DNA of 64,000 bases. Source: Brienomyrus brachyistius. Lineage: Eukaryota; Chordata; Actinopteri; Osteoglossiformes; Mormyridae. Under the pieces are notes generated by a model. It saw nothing but the letters and a program-made list of their open reading frames with translations, was not told the DNA's origin and did not search any database. The stretch is from the NCBI RefSeq assembly GCF_023856365.1, contig NC_064538.1:5225832-5289831 (forward strand), in the 5' to 3' direction. Made by a program: the position numbers and the translations under genes. This document shows positions 1 to 12,500 of this stretch, piece after piece; within the stretch, counting starts at the first letter, position 1; every line of letters starts with the position of its first letter.

Positions 1-1501
1 GGTAAGCAACGTCGCAAGCAAGGATGCACAGGTGCTGTGGCGCAGAGAGCACAGTGTGCAACCAGGCATGCGCGTCGGACTGTACTGCCAGTTGAGATTC
101 TGAGATGGCGTGACCTTTAACCACCCCGTGATGAGGTGCAGTGCTGGTTAGAGCTGCACAAGAAGCCCCAGGTTAGAAACCGCCGTTCCACTGCCCTTGC
201 CCGCCTACCCGTGAGTGCTCTGTCTTTCACTGCTGCTTGGCTAACAGCGATAATAGCCAGGTCTCTGCGAGGGAGCCTGACATGAGGATTCTGTGGTCGC
301 CTCCCACTCACCGCACGCCTTGATTGAGTGAGCAGGCTTTAACATTCGATCTTCTCGGTTTTAACGTGGCCGCGTTCTGCATCTCAGCCGGGTAATGCTT
401 CAGCGTGATGACTCGGGGTCGTCTACATCTACGGTTTGGTTCAGGGGTGTTCTATCGCAGAAGCGTAGCCTTAAACATCTACGTGGGGATTGGAAAGCAT
501 GCTGCGTTCGATTTGGGAGCTTTGTGTTTCTGCTCTGTGATAAAGATATGTTTTCCAGATCTTACTGATAGATTTTCCCGGGCCCGCGGTGCGGCATGAA
601 GTGTTCTACAGTGGCCGTTTTAGAAGTCGCTGGAACATCTGACATATTGCTCTCCAGTTCGTGCCTATAATAGAAATCCAAGATGTGACTAAAATAGCCT
701 GGAACTTGGTATTTTTGAACCATTGCACGCTGATAAAAGGCCATATTTTCTGAGCCTGCTGTCACAGAACCTTCCTGAGTACAGCAGAATTGTAACGCTT
801 ACAAACGTCTGAGCTATAATGGTCAGAGATGATTTTCATGGCAGGTTTATTTTATTTTTTTTTCTTTGGCCATTTTCTCTGAGGCTAGATGAGGATGCAG
901 AAGTAGGCCTGAAGTTCCCCAATACACAAGCTGGGATAAATACACAGTGTGGAAGATTTACGTGAGGTTATAACAGGAACACACAGGCGCACAATGGTTA
1001 TTCTGCTCCCTCGGTTGGGTCTACTCATCTTGCCCCTTTCTGCAGCGATCTCCAGTGACTCACATAGATGAAACATTTGTTTGAAATCGCCGGGGGGCGT
1101 TTACAGGGGCGGCACCATAAGGGCGCATGGCCTCAGCTGAAAGCTGATTGGCTCCTTCACTGTCACTCAGCAATTCAAAACAAATTCCTAGCTAATGATA
1201 AGATTGGCCCCTCTGCGAATTATGAATGGTCCCTCTTAAGTCCCCACCCACAATTGCTCCTTGCCGATTGCCACCAGATTGCACTTGATCGACCCCCTCC
1301 CTCATTCTGCATTGGCTCTGTTTGGCCGAGATGCACATTTTTGTAAATCACATACATTTTTTTAATTATCAGGGCACATCTGTAGTCGGCAAAAAAACAA
1401 GACAAATAAAAAGAATATAAATAGATACACGGGTTCATATTTATTCAGATAGGTATATATTTATAATATTATATATGCATGCGTGAAGCCTTTTTAGTAA
1501 T

Positions 1502-1580
1502 GTTTCCCAATCCTGTCCTCAGGTTCCCACAGACTGCTGGGGAGGGAGCAGAAATGTGAACTGGATTGGGAAACACTGGT
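1502..1580 (+). mobile_element. Short hairpin-type transposon remnant
   Basis: GTTTCCCAATCC at 1502-1513 and GGATTGGGAAAC at 1563-1574 are perfect 12-base inverted ends around a core with GGAGGGAGCAGAAATGTG. Related decayed copies are at 4621-4756, 12122-12235 and 34207-34285. Confidence 0.65.
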
Positions 1581-1630
1581 TTATAGAATTAGAAAGCATT
1601 GTCTGTTAGCTGTCCCTGGATTCAAGGTCT

Positions 1631-1631
<1 letters not shown>

Positions 1632-1665
<34 letters not shown>
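1632..1665. repeat. CA microsatellite
   Basis: A pure run of about 17 CA units. Confidence 0.97.
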
Positions 1666-1667
<2 letters not shown>

Positions 1668-3406
1668 GATATCAGTTCACACTCATTCCAGCTGCGTTTC
1701 CGCAAACATCTCTGAGGTCCAGGGAATTTGTTTGGTTACGCAGTGACAGGACTGAGAAGGAAACGGCCATGGTCGAGAATGTGGGGACTTTCTCATCCAA
1801 GCAATTGACCGACGTCCAGACTCAGAAGAGACGGAAAAGCATAGAAGAGGGGAAAAAAAGTGGAGAGAAATCGCTCCTTCCGCCTCTCGGTCTGTCTAAG
1901 CTCTCGAGTCTCGCATTCTTGGCCCAGAGATGGTGTTTGTTAAGAGACTCGCCTGTGAGTCCCATGAGGCACAAACTTGTGGTGGGTTTTAATTTGCTGT
2001 GGAGCACAAGGAGGCACAGTTCAGTAGCGAGAGAGCTGGGGGGTGGGGGGGTGGACGGGGGGTCCTGGAAGAGAGCTCAGCCCCCAGTGATGCATCGTTC
2101 ATTACCAAGCCTGCGTCGTTTGATGTGTGAAGTACAAGAAATTGTGCAAATACTCTTCATGCTCCCTCTCATGTTAACAGCACACCTCCCTCCGGTTGCA
2201 TGTCGCTTAGCATCACCATACACTGCAACAGAAAATGCCCCACGGACGCAGGTTCGAGCCATAGATGCTGGCGTTCCCATCTGAGGCGATAAAACGGAGG
2301 CGTTCACAGCATTAAGAGCGGAAAAACGGAGTCTTGTGGTAACCAGAAGGCATTCTCTCCTGCTCTAGCGCAAACTTAACTGGGTCGCACAATCGGCATC
2401 GGCGTATCTGGCAACAAACAAGATGCAAAGGGAGGGAGAAGCTCATTTTGCTGCTTAATTAATTTATCTAACACTTTTACTTGTTTTATTAAGGAAAAAA
2501 AAAAACTGATTAAAGTTGTTGATTGTGTTATTATTTATTTTCATACTTTGTCGTGTTGTATAAAATATGAAATAAATCGAACTCCGTAAAACGTACCAAG
2601 TTTTAAAAAGTAAAAAAAAAACTGTTTAAAAGTAACTAGTGGCAACCCTAAGTGGCAATTGATGTATTTAGGTCAGGTGGCCAGGTCATGTGATGTGACA
2701 CTCTATCACTCTCCTTTGCCGGCGGCATGGTGTGTCCAAACATTTGACTGGCATTGTACTTGTTACACATGCAAGATTCCTATGAATACATGTTCTCTCA
2801 AAATTAAGCTACGTGACACCCCCGGTGAGAAGCTGAAAGACTCTCCACTGCCCCCCATCCAGAAGACTGAACTTCTTTTTTTTCCCCTTCCAGAGCCCCA
2901 TGGTGCTACATTTACACATTTACTAAACAATAGACTCCGAAACGCTAACATTTAGACGCTGACTAGACAAGCTTCAGATGTGTACTATACAACGTGGAGT
3001 GTAGCAGGGATGCGAAGACGAGAGACGGCAGCGCAGCAACTTTGACGTGGACTGAATAGGAATTGTAGGCGGTGCAGTGCAAGTTCTCATTCCTGATGCA
3101 GAATGGTTTTTGTTTAAACGTGGCCATGTGCAGCGAGTTTGGGATTAGGTATTTGCGGTGGGAGGAAGTAGAGGAGCGAGGATAGGGCGGGCAGGCTGGT
3201 TTGTGTGTGTGTGGGGGGGTGGGGGGTAGGTTGAGGGGTTCAGTCCCCGTCCCTGTCCCTGTCCCCGTCCATGTCCATGTCCCTGATTAGGTGCTGAGCT
3301 GCAGGGTGTTGAGGAGTCTGACAGACTGTCAGGGGAAAAGATTACTACAAGGAGGCTCTTCCTCAGGCACTTACCGCCTTGACCTCTCCTCTCTGATGCC
3401 TCGCAG

Positions 3407-3507
3407 TGAGTTTGTGACCTGGCTGCTGGAGAACGGCGAGATCAGCAAAGCAGAGGAGGGCGTGAACTTGGGCCAGGCCTTGCTGGAGAATGGCCTCATC
3501 CATCACG
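3407..3507 (+). CDS. prex1: prex1 exon A, DEP1 N-terminal part
   Basis: The acceptor is CCTCGCAG and the donor G|GTGAGA. The exon encodes [14 protein letters not shown] and then [18 protein letters not shown], the helical core of the first DEP domain. The first base completes a codon begun in an upstream exon outside the window. It ends in phase 1. Confidence 0.9.
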
Positions 3508-6500
3508 GTGAGACAGCACCGATGTGAACACGCCCCCCTACACTCTGCCCCGAAGCTCAGTCACTCTAGCATGATGCGGCATGTGGTGCCGGAAAGAAGA
3601 AAATAGCCAGGATGAGCTTGTAGTTTTTAGCATTACGTCATTGTAGACTTGCGGAAAGAAGCGGTTTTCGTGCATTATTGTTTACGATGCCATTTGGAAT
3701 CCCTGGAGGGGATTTTTATTGCCCGCGTTTGTCCTCCCTTTATTTTTTGAAGTGCTGTAATTTGCATATCATACATAGAAAATGAAAGGTTACTCTGCCT
3801 CAGTAAATTATTGATGTCTTTTTTGGGTTTCATGCCCGCGGACAAAATGGCTGTAAGGCCCAAGAGGATAGGAAATCCCTTTATGATTCAACACTGAAGT
3901 GTGAATTCTGCCATATTCTGAGAGCTGACACGTGATGGGAATTTCTGACCGAATAGACTGATTCGGAAGAGACGTTGTGCCGTTCATGAACTCCGCACGT
4001 TGACATTCCCACTTCCAGCCCATCATAGCATTGTGTGGGAGTCTTATCAATAATTATGCTGTTCTGAATTTCACTTAATATAACAGACATAAAGGTCACT
4101 CATGATTCGAAAATAAACAAGCACTGGTTATACCATCATAGCTTGCTGTGATGAACTTGGAGGCAGTTGTGTGTGTGTGTGTGTGTGTGTGGGGGGGGTG
4201 TTTCTCATTATCAAGAGCACCAAGATCCTACTTATGCCCTATGCAAGGGTGTTTTTGCTAACTTGCCTCCCAAGAACGAACTCAGGACACAAATGAATCA
4301 TGGGATTTGTTCTCATTGGCAAGGATGCAACTGATGCATCCATGATATTTGGGGTTAGACAAGAACGACGTCTGGGGATTCTTACCATCTTCCATGCTTC
4401 TGTTCTGGAGGATTGGAATTGGTCGACGACAGTGAAAGATGTCAAACAGGATCACGAGAACACAAGTATGGTCAAGTATACATATTGAGAAACATCCATG
4501 ATAGTCCTTAAACTATGATGTACAAAAACCCCAAATCCACAGCTTATTACCACATTGTGTGATATTTACTGACTCAGGATTCCTGCTTAAAGCTCAGAAA
4601 TTGAAAGAGTTACTGTATGATCATCCTCAGGGACCTCCAGCTGAGCCTCCCTCGCAGCTCTCAAGACACCTGTACCTGGTATTTGGTGCTCTTGGGGCAA
4701 AAATGAGGCCTGTATAGGGGAAGCCAAAAGACTGGATTGAGAGATACTGGTTTAGTGAAGTTGAACGGTTCTGTGTAGGAAAGTATTTCATTGGGCTGAC
4801 TTTATAGTGCCACGAGATAATAATTCTTGTGGTCTGATTGTTTTATTGATTTTTGTTTCTTTTCTTTTTTTTCAGTGTCTGATAAGCATCAGTTCAAGAA
4901 CGAGCAGGTCCTGTATCGTTTCCGCTATGATGATGGAACGTACAAGGCCAGGAGCGAGATGGAGGACATTATGTCAAAGGTATCTGCACCAACACGCGGA
5001 ATTACCGGTTCCATTTCCACTCACGCGTAACTACCGAGATGAGCCAATCACAAGCAGTCAGTACTTCTGAGAGGGAAGTTGATTGGGCTGTTCCGGAACA
5101 GGCAGAAGTGTTTGGAATTTACATGGCTGCAAAGCTTAATTATTTTTTTAAACCTTTGAAGGAAGTTCTGCTCTTGATGATCTTCACCTTCCTTTGTTGT
5201 GATTGGCACTGTTGTAAAATGGTCCTGTATATTTAATATAATAATTTCCAATTAGAATCGTTAATTCTGAGCATGTGGCAGAGTGTGACTAACAGCAGCA
5301 TCATTTCTGCAGGGTGTCAGGCTCTACTGCCGGCTCCACAGCCTTTTTGTACCCGTCGTCAAGTGAGTGCCCCTCCCTCATCCGTCACTACTGGCTATGG
5401 TCCTAACCTGCCACTGGGCCGGCATGGCAGCCTCAATCCGCAAGGGTTTCTACGAGGCCATGTTCCTCAGTGCGGTACAGATCCTCTGACCTGGGACGCT
5501 CTGAATTGTCCCCTCATTCCCCTCTGGGAAATGGATTAAACTGGGACAACCTGAGCAGTTTTATTACCCTGGGCTTCAAATGGTGATTTCCATCAAACCT
5601 AATCCTGTTCCGCACGGTGTGTCGTTACCTCTGCCCTCCCAATTCCCAGGCCCAGATTGAAACATCGGGATAAGCCATCACTGCAGGGAGGGCCTCAGCT
5701 GTCTGTGACGGAAATTAAAAAAGGACTTTAATTCGGCCAAATAAAATGACTTTGCCTCTAGACCTTAAACTTGCAGTTTCGGTGAGAGGCGTATTTTGAA
5801 GGTGTGTGATTCAGCCGCGAGCGAATAACCTGTGCCACACCGTCAAGAAGAGCCTTTACCCAAAGCTGAGGACCGTGGATGCGTCCATAAGTCCTAAGGA
5901 TACGTCACAATCTCGGGCTGAATAGTTTTGTCGGGCAGTGTCACTGTTTCCTGACAGCTGAATAGGTTTTAAAAAGATAATCAGATAAAGGGGGGCGATG
6001 CCATTGTAAAAGGAAATTGTGACCCCGCCACCCCCCCGAATCCCCTGGATTGTTCTATTACAGATTTTACAAAGTGGCTCAATGCTATTTTAAACCCCCA
6101 AAGCCAGACTGTTTTCTTAGAACTCCCTGCAGTGCTCTTAAAGGTACAGAGGCGGCCTCCCTGCTTCTCACAGTGGCAGCCAAGACCGCACCATCGATGA
6201 CAGAATGTTGGAACAGATGTTCTGACTGATACGCTAGTTATCCGCGAGTGCTGCTCAGTCCGTGCCATTCGGCTTGTCTGCACTCACCCCACCCGTTCCT
6301 CTTATGAGTAGCAGGCCCGCGTTCATCCTGAGGACGCTTGTGCCGTGACACTGTGAATAATGCGTTTGGCTTCACCAGCATCAGCAAAACAACTAATTTC
6401 TAGTATGTTCAAACCACAGTGTTTAAATTTTTTTGGTGATTTATTATAAAGCCTTAAAATAAAGTCTGCAGCTTTGATTACAACCGTGATAAACACCGAT

Positions 6501-9500
6501 CTTGGACAATGCCCTGGGTGCAAATGTGACTCGCCAGCACAAATCTTACTTTAGAGAAGCGCTTTTATTTGAAATTTCTTTTTAAAAAAGTTTATCTTCC
6601 GCGCAGGGCAGTCTGTGTACGTCTCATAGAATGTTTACTTAACCATTTTCGCTGCCCTTTCAGTTTTGATGATGTTCTCTCCTTCAGGGACAGAGATTAT
6701 CACCTGAAAACGTTCAAATCGGTGATTCCAGCGAGCAAGCTTGTGGACTGGCTGCTGTCACAGGTACGGCTTAATCGTCTGCTCCCTGCTGATAAAAAAT
6801 AAGTCATTGTTGGTTTAAGGAGCATCCTGAATTTCCCACAAGTGTGCCGGACGTTTAATTATCAATGGGATGTCTTGGGTTTATTCAGAGAAACTCTGTA
6901 GTTCCGCGGCATGTCTTTGTGATCCAGCATGAGGCTGGGAGTGAGGCTGTGTTCTCCCGACTAGAGGTTACGGTCCAGCTGGGAGAGCTGCGGAGACAGG
7001 GCAGGTCAGATTCCCCGCGGCCCGTTGTCAGCGGGTTCCTTACCAAGTGCAAACAAGGCCCGGCTGGCCTCCTCTTATGGACGCATGCCATTCTGGCAAC
7101 AGTCCATGGCTCCTCTCCTCCAGATGCTTGGCCGAGTCCCCAAGCAGTGCCGTATTTTCAGCAGAAGGTGGACGCGATGTGAGCATGGGCCCCAGTCCCC
7201 CATGCTCCCGCGTGCATGGCGGGTCCATGGGCTTCGACGTCTGTGCGCCCTCATTGGTCAGGTCGTGCGCGCGGCACTTCCTCCGTTTGTCTTCGGGCCG
7301 TTAAACGACGCATTGGAATAAGCAGGTCCTTCTCGTTCCCGGAGTGATCGTTTTGCATGTGTTGATTTTATGATGTCCCCTCGAGCGCATGGAGGCAGAC
7401 AGAGGGAAGTCTTTTAAAGAAAAAAAGACTGAGATGATTGTTGTGGGGTGAGTGCTGGCAGGCTGGGTCACGTGACTGTTAACCGCGTGCCTCTGTTTCT
7501 CCCCCAGGGTGACTGCTCTTCACGTGAGGACGCCGTGATGCTGGGGGTCGGACTCTGCAACAGTGGGTTCATGCACCATGGTCAGTCCTGCTGCTTGGGC
7601 AGCGTGCTCTGGGATCCTGTGTGCTTTGGGATTTAATAAGGATCTTTTGATTTCTTTCTGGCAACATATTGTCAGGTTTTCTATACGAAACACACCATCA
7701 CTAACTTCTACAGCAGGGTTGCATTAAACCCTTCAGTCACACCGGCAGGATTTGGGGTTCGAATCCCACAAACTGTGTGTTTGTGTGGTCAGTGTGTAGG
7801 TGTGGCCTGCAATGGCCTGGTATCCCATCCAGGTGTCCATTTATACCCTGGGGTTCCTAGGATAGGTCTCAAACTCACCAAGATCCTGTACTGGAGAAGA
7901 GTTTAGAAGATGGTTGGCAGTCCTACAACATTCATCTCACTTGCGTAGCATATAGTATCTCATATACTTTTTATTAATCATCTTAAAATGAAAAGACTTT
8001 TTAAATTTAGCTCTCATACAGAAAACGTGTTTCTGACCCATCTGGCTGTCTGTGCAGCCACTTACATGTAGTCAAGCAAGCCTGCCCGTGCTTCCAAACC
8101 TGGCTGGCTCGCACGGACCCACGGGCGAGAGGTCGCCGGGGAACACCCTGCAGGTTAAGTGTGCCTCTTTGGATGCAGGCCAGGCAGCGGTTCCTGTGAA
8201 CCCGGCTCTCGCAACGCCCTCGGCGGGCTGCATAAATCCATCCACCGCGGCCACCGTCCCGCCTCATTTGGCGTCCCTTACGCACGGCAGCCCAAACCGC
8301 TTCTCCTCTACCTGACGGCCGACTTTAAGTGGCAGACTTACTTAGCGGACCTGTTGTTTTATTCCATACATGCATTTTCTTGACAGCCTTAATCCAAGGG
8401 GTCTGTCCCATAACGCCAAGGAAGCGCAAATACTGAAAAACAAACAGCCTCCGAGTATGAAAACTTTTCAAAGGGTATCGGGCATTACTCCCTCGTTGCC
8501 CAGGGGGAGGTGCTGTAGTCAGGTTTCTGCAAATAAACAAGCGAGACCGAGTCTTGCCTGGTAGCGGGACCCCGGGCCCTGTGTAGCACGGGAGGGGTGT
8601 GCTTCCCCGAGGCGTCTGCTTTCTACACTCAGAACCTTCAGAGATGTTTTTATTGGAAATGCTTTTGAGGCCCGAACACAGGAACAGTCTGTGCTTCCAG
8701 AACGTCTCGGAAAACACATGGAAATAGGAAATAACAGAAATGTGTCATCTTCAAAAGAGGAAGACTGTTTACAGTTTAGAGGTCATGCAGGATTACGTTG
8801 CTTTTTCCCCGTTACTGTGTTTTGTCTAGTTCATGGTAAACTGTTTTATCATTTCACCATGATTTTATCCTGCATTTTCCCTTGCTTTTACCTTGATTTA
8901 TGATGCACTTAGCATGTTTTTCTTTTTAAATAATGTGTTCTCGGTGCATCAACAATTTTATTTTACTTCGGCGGCACATTTAGACAATCAGTTTTTGGAG
9001 GTTTATTTGCCTGGAAAACGGCGTCGACCACGGCGTCACCTGTCCTCCTGAAGGAGCTACGTCTCTGACACGCTGACTCTCCCGCCCTCAGTGCTGGAGA
9101 AGAGCGAGTTCAAGGACGAGTCGCAGTTCTTCCGCTTCTACGCCGACGAGGAGATGGAGGGCACAGGCTCTAAGAACAAGCAGCAGCGCAATGACTTCAA
9201 GCTGATCGAGAACATCCTGGCGAAGTCGTTGCTGGTGAGTCTCCTCCGTGTAACTCCACGCACTCGGATCTGCGCTCCATGCCCCGTGCAACTGTCATTG
9301 TTACGCCTGATAGCTCAACTCATGCCCATTTGTGCCCTCAAGCTTAATGCCCCATCTCCACCCCCCAGCCCCCCCCTTTCCCCCACTAGCTAATAATTAT
9401 AGAGTATGTTCCAACTAACCCTTTGCTTGGCTGTGCTGCAAGGTTGTTTTAACAAAGGCAGGAAACGATAACATTAACAGTGAATGGACAGATGAATGAA

Positions 9501-12500
9501 CCTGCTTATTTTATTGTTCATTAACCAGCTGGTCTGGAATAGCAAAGATGGCAGAGCCCCCATATTAGTATCAGTTAATTTCGTTAAGCTTCTCCAAAAT
9601 GGCTACGTGTTGGCTGGACGAGACGTTTTTGGACCCTTTCAATAAGGAAATATCTAGTTTAGTAGATAAATACCAGCCTGAGGTGATGCTCCTTAGAAGA
9701 TCCTTTGGCTGGATCTTGCTGATTGAGTGAGATCCTTCAGACCAGGGATCTCTGCCCTGTGAAACACATGTGCATCTGAGCAACACCTTTCCAGAGCAAG
9801 TGTTTTTCCACTTGAAGAGATTTAAGAGATTTTATTTGCGTGGCATGTTGTTACACCAGTCTGCCTGAGGCTGTGTTTAAACAAACAGTTAGGCTTTGTT
9901 TTAAATAACAGGCAATTATCATTTTATTTTCCTCCAAAGCATACCCTCAGGGACCGGGATCTATGCAAATCTACTATCTGTAGACACGTGGGCTGGTGAC
10001 AGCAATCACTTCTTATTTCTCAGTGACTATTCTCTGTTAAACGTGCATCACTCAGAAGTTTAAAGGAAGATTCCAGTACCAACAGAAAAGACATGTTCTT
10101 GCAGGATGAGCTTGCAGTTGGCGGTCCTGGGGTTTTTCTGGACGACCTAATCGGACCATTCCTAATCTTGACTGCTGGCAGGACCACGGCTGGCCCAGAC
10201 TGCTCAGTCCTCAGAACCAATGGAGACACAGTAACCGAGGACCTACTGCCAGCTCCGCTCAAACCATCTGCTTTTGCTTTCGGTTCTGTTTATGCACGTG
10301 CCAAGTAGTAGAACATTCCAGGCCGTCCTGTCTTTGACCCGTCGGGTTTTTGTTGCGGATACCCACTCCGGTCATCCCGTCCTGGCGAAGCTGACGCAAT
10401 GCTGCCGAAACAGGCATTTCCCCGCGTCTGTCTTTGTTATGTGTCTCTCATTATAGCTGTATTCTGTTTACAGCTTTGTACCGACGTGCAGCAAACTCAG
10501 TCCCCTTCGCCTCCAGACATCAGCATGTTATTTCACCCACCCCCCCCCCCCCCCCCTCCCCACCAGCCCTCACAAAGCGGATTAAGCCCCATCTTCCTCA
10601 GCAGAGCATTTTTCAGAGGCCCCCTTTTATTAAATCGCCCGGCCCGGCGTGCTGCGAGGCTCCGGATCTCTGCTCATGATCGCGGAGAAGGGGTGCGTGT
10701 ACTCAGGCAGCCATCTTGGGGCCACCCCGGCCGATGAGCTTAAAAATGAGCATAATTAGAGGTCGCGATCAGAGAAAAGAGCGTCGGGGATGTCAGCTGG
10801 CTGGGGTATGAAATGGAGGCGTCTGTCAAGCCGGACTCCCCCGTGAGGAACAAAACGTGCTCTATACCCCATCAAAGACGATACGGCCGAGAAGCGTCTC
10901 GCTAATCTTATTCTTTGTATTGGGATGGCTAATCCTCTAACATTTTAGATTAAATAAAAGGAGGGTATCGCCTCTGGACAAAGCAGCGGGGCTTTATGCA
11001 TCCCCCTTTTCACGTTAATGCTTTGCACAGAAAACCGGCGTAAGTGCATGAAATGGAACTGATTTTCGGAATTAGCAGCTTTTAGCGCTTTCCGGGAAGC
11101 AGGCTTCGGGTCGCGCTTAGACTTGATTGACAGGAAGCTTTTTTTTTTCTTCTTTCTGGTCACCTTTGTCTTCGTTTAATCCTGTGGTGACACGTATTCC
11201 CAATAATAGCCAGGTCATTAAAAGGCGTTTAATGCTCTTTTGGTGCGTAATTGCTGTGACCTTTGGATGTAGCCTTTCACGCCCCGGTAAAAGCTGCGTG
11301 TATTTTATGGAATGAAGCCATCATCATGAAAAAAAAACAGGGTTTAGCACGGACTTTATCAGCTGCGTTTAGCTTGTGTGTTGAGCCCTTCCTGACGCTG
11401 ATTCAAAAAGCCAGACCCCCCCCCTCCCCATCTGGAAGCATTGCTGGGCTAAGAATGTCCGTGGTTCATATGTGGCAATGAAGGGCAGTCAAGGTTTGAC
11501 CGAAGTCCACAGACAACCCGTACCACTCATAGTATTTGAGACCCCAAGCTTTTAAAGCGCTTCAGAATGTCCGACATTACGTGTGTCTCTCTCCACATCT
11601 GCCGCGCTTGTTTGAGCATGAAGAACATGACCTGGAAACATGTGAGCGGACGAGCATGTGGGTCCCACCGTCCCCTGCAGACCCCGCGCGTGTCTGCGCT
11701 ATGGGAGGGCGAGCTGCCCCCCACCCGTTTCCTGAGGCTCTGGGGTCACTCTCTGTGAACGTGCAACAGAAACCGGAACCTCTTGCTCTCTCGCGCCGCT
11801 GGAATGTTGCCGACGTATAAGGACTGATGTTTTCCTGCAGGTGTCTTAAGAATCGGAGGAAAGGTCGAGACAAAAGGCACCGGGGTGTGCGAGAAAGGGC
11901 CCCCCAGACTGAGCCGCTACAACCGCCAAATTAAGCTGACAGGAAATGGGCATTGTTTAGAGGCAAAACCCTGAGACCCTCTCCGCTACCCATCGATTAC
12001 CAGCGACCGAGCCATTCTGCTTATTATTTCCATTCTCACTATGGTAATGACAGTTAAGTGGAGTGATTTAACCAGGCAATATGAATTAGATGGCTTATCT
12101 GAGGCGGGCAGGAAAATCTAGAGCAGTGTTTCATAACCCAGTCCTTGGGAACCCACACACAGTCCAGGAGGGAGCAAAAATGTGGATAGTCTGAGAGGTC
12201 CCAGCGGACAGGGTTGAGGACCACTGGTCTGTATAGTTTGAGTCACGGTGGGGTCACCCAAACCCCTCCAAGGGAGAAAGTCATGCCATCGAGGGCCGTT
12301 GGATGGTCTTGGTAGGATGCCTGAGCTGACATCTTTGACAAATGAGCGTCAAAATGAGCTGTCACTGAACTCATGGAGACAAATCACCTTTAAATCTGTG
12401 CCCGACGGTCCATCCTCCCCCTGAGCAGCCTGCGTGGGCAGGGCTACTCTAACGAATGACTTTCCTTCCCAGATCCACCCCCAGGAGGATGACTATGGCT

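Larger units (their letters stand above)
1..3406 (+). other. prex1 upstream intron (no exon seen)
   Basis: I searched for the exon that should precede DEP1 (mammalian ending like VPKCFLG) and did not find it. The first bases GGTAAG look like a splice donor, so the upstream exon may end at base 1. That would supply the AG needed to make a serine codon with the T at 3407, but it is speculative. A CA repeat lies at 1632-1665, a hairpin-type repeat at 1502-1580, and a GTCCCT-type six-base repeat at about 3242-3285. Confidence 0.5.
3508..9091 (+). other. prex1 introns between exons A and F
   Basis: Between the exons is mostly unique sequence. It holds a GT repeat with a G run at 4168-4198, a degenerate hairpin-type repeat at 4621-4756, and a SINE-like copy at 7735-7925. 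I see no other gene. Short frames at 7025-7321 and 8007-8315 have no recognisable content. Confidence 0.6.
9235..12472 (+). other. prex1 intron after exon F
   Basis: This is the second longest prex1 intron in the window. It has a 17-base C run at 10540-10556 and a hairpin-type repeat at 12122-12235. The part from about 10620 to 11330 is free of obvious repeats and rich in ATTA/TAAT-type cores. No coding signal was seen. Confidence 0.5.

Noticed and set aside
1..6. Splice donor of the preceding prex1 exon
   Set aside because: GGTAAG fits a donor and the required phase, but the exon itself is outside the window, so it is not listed as a feature.
1769..2284. Plus-strand frame of 171 codons
   Set aside because: No recognisable domain or similarity and no splice structure; it lies within the intron before DEP1.
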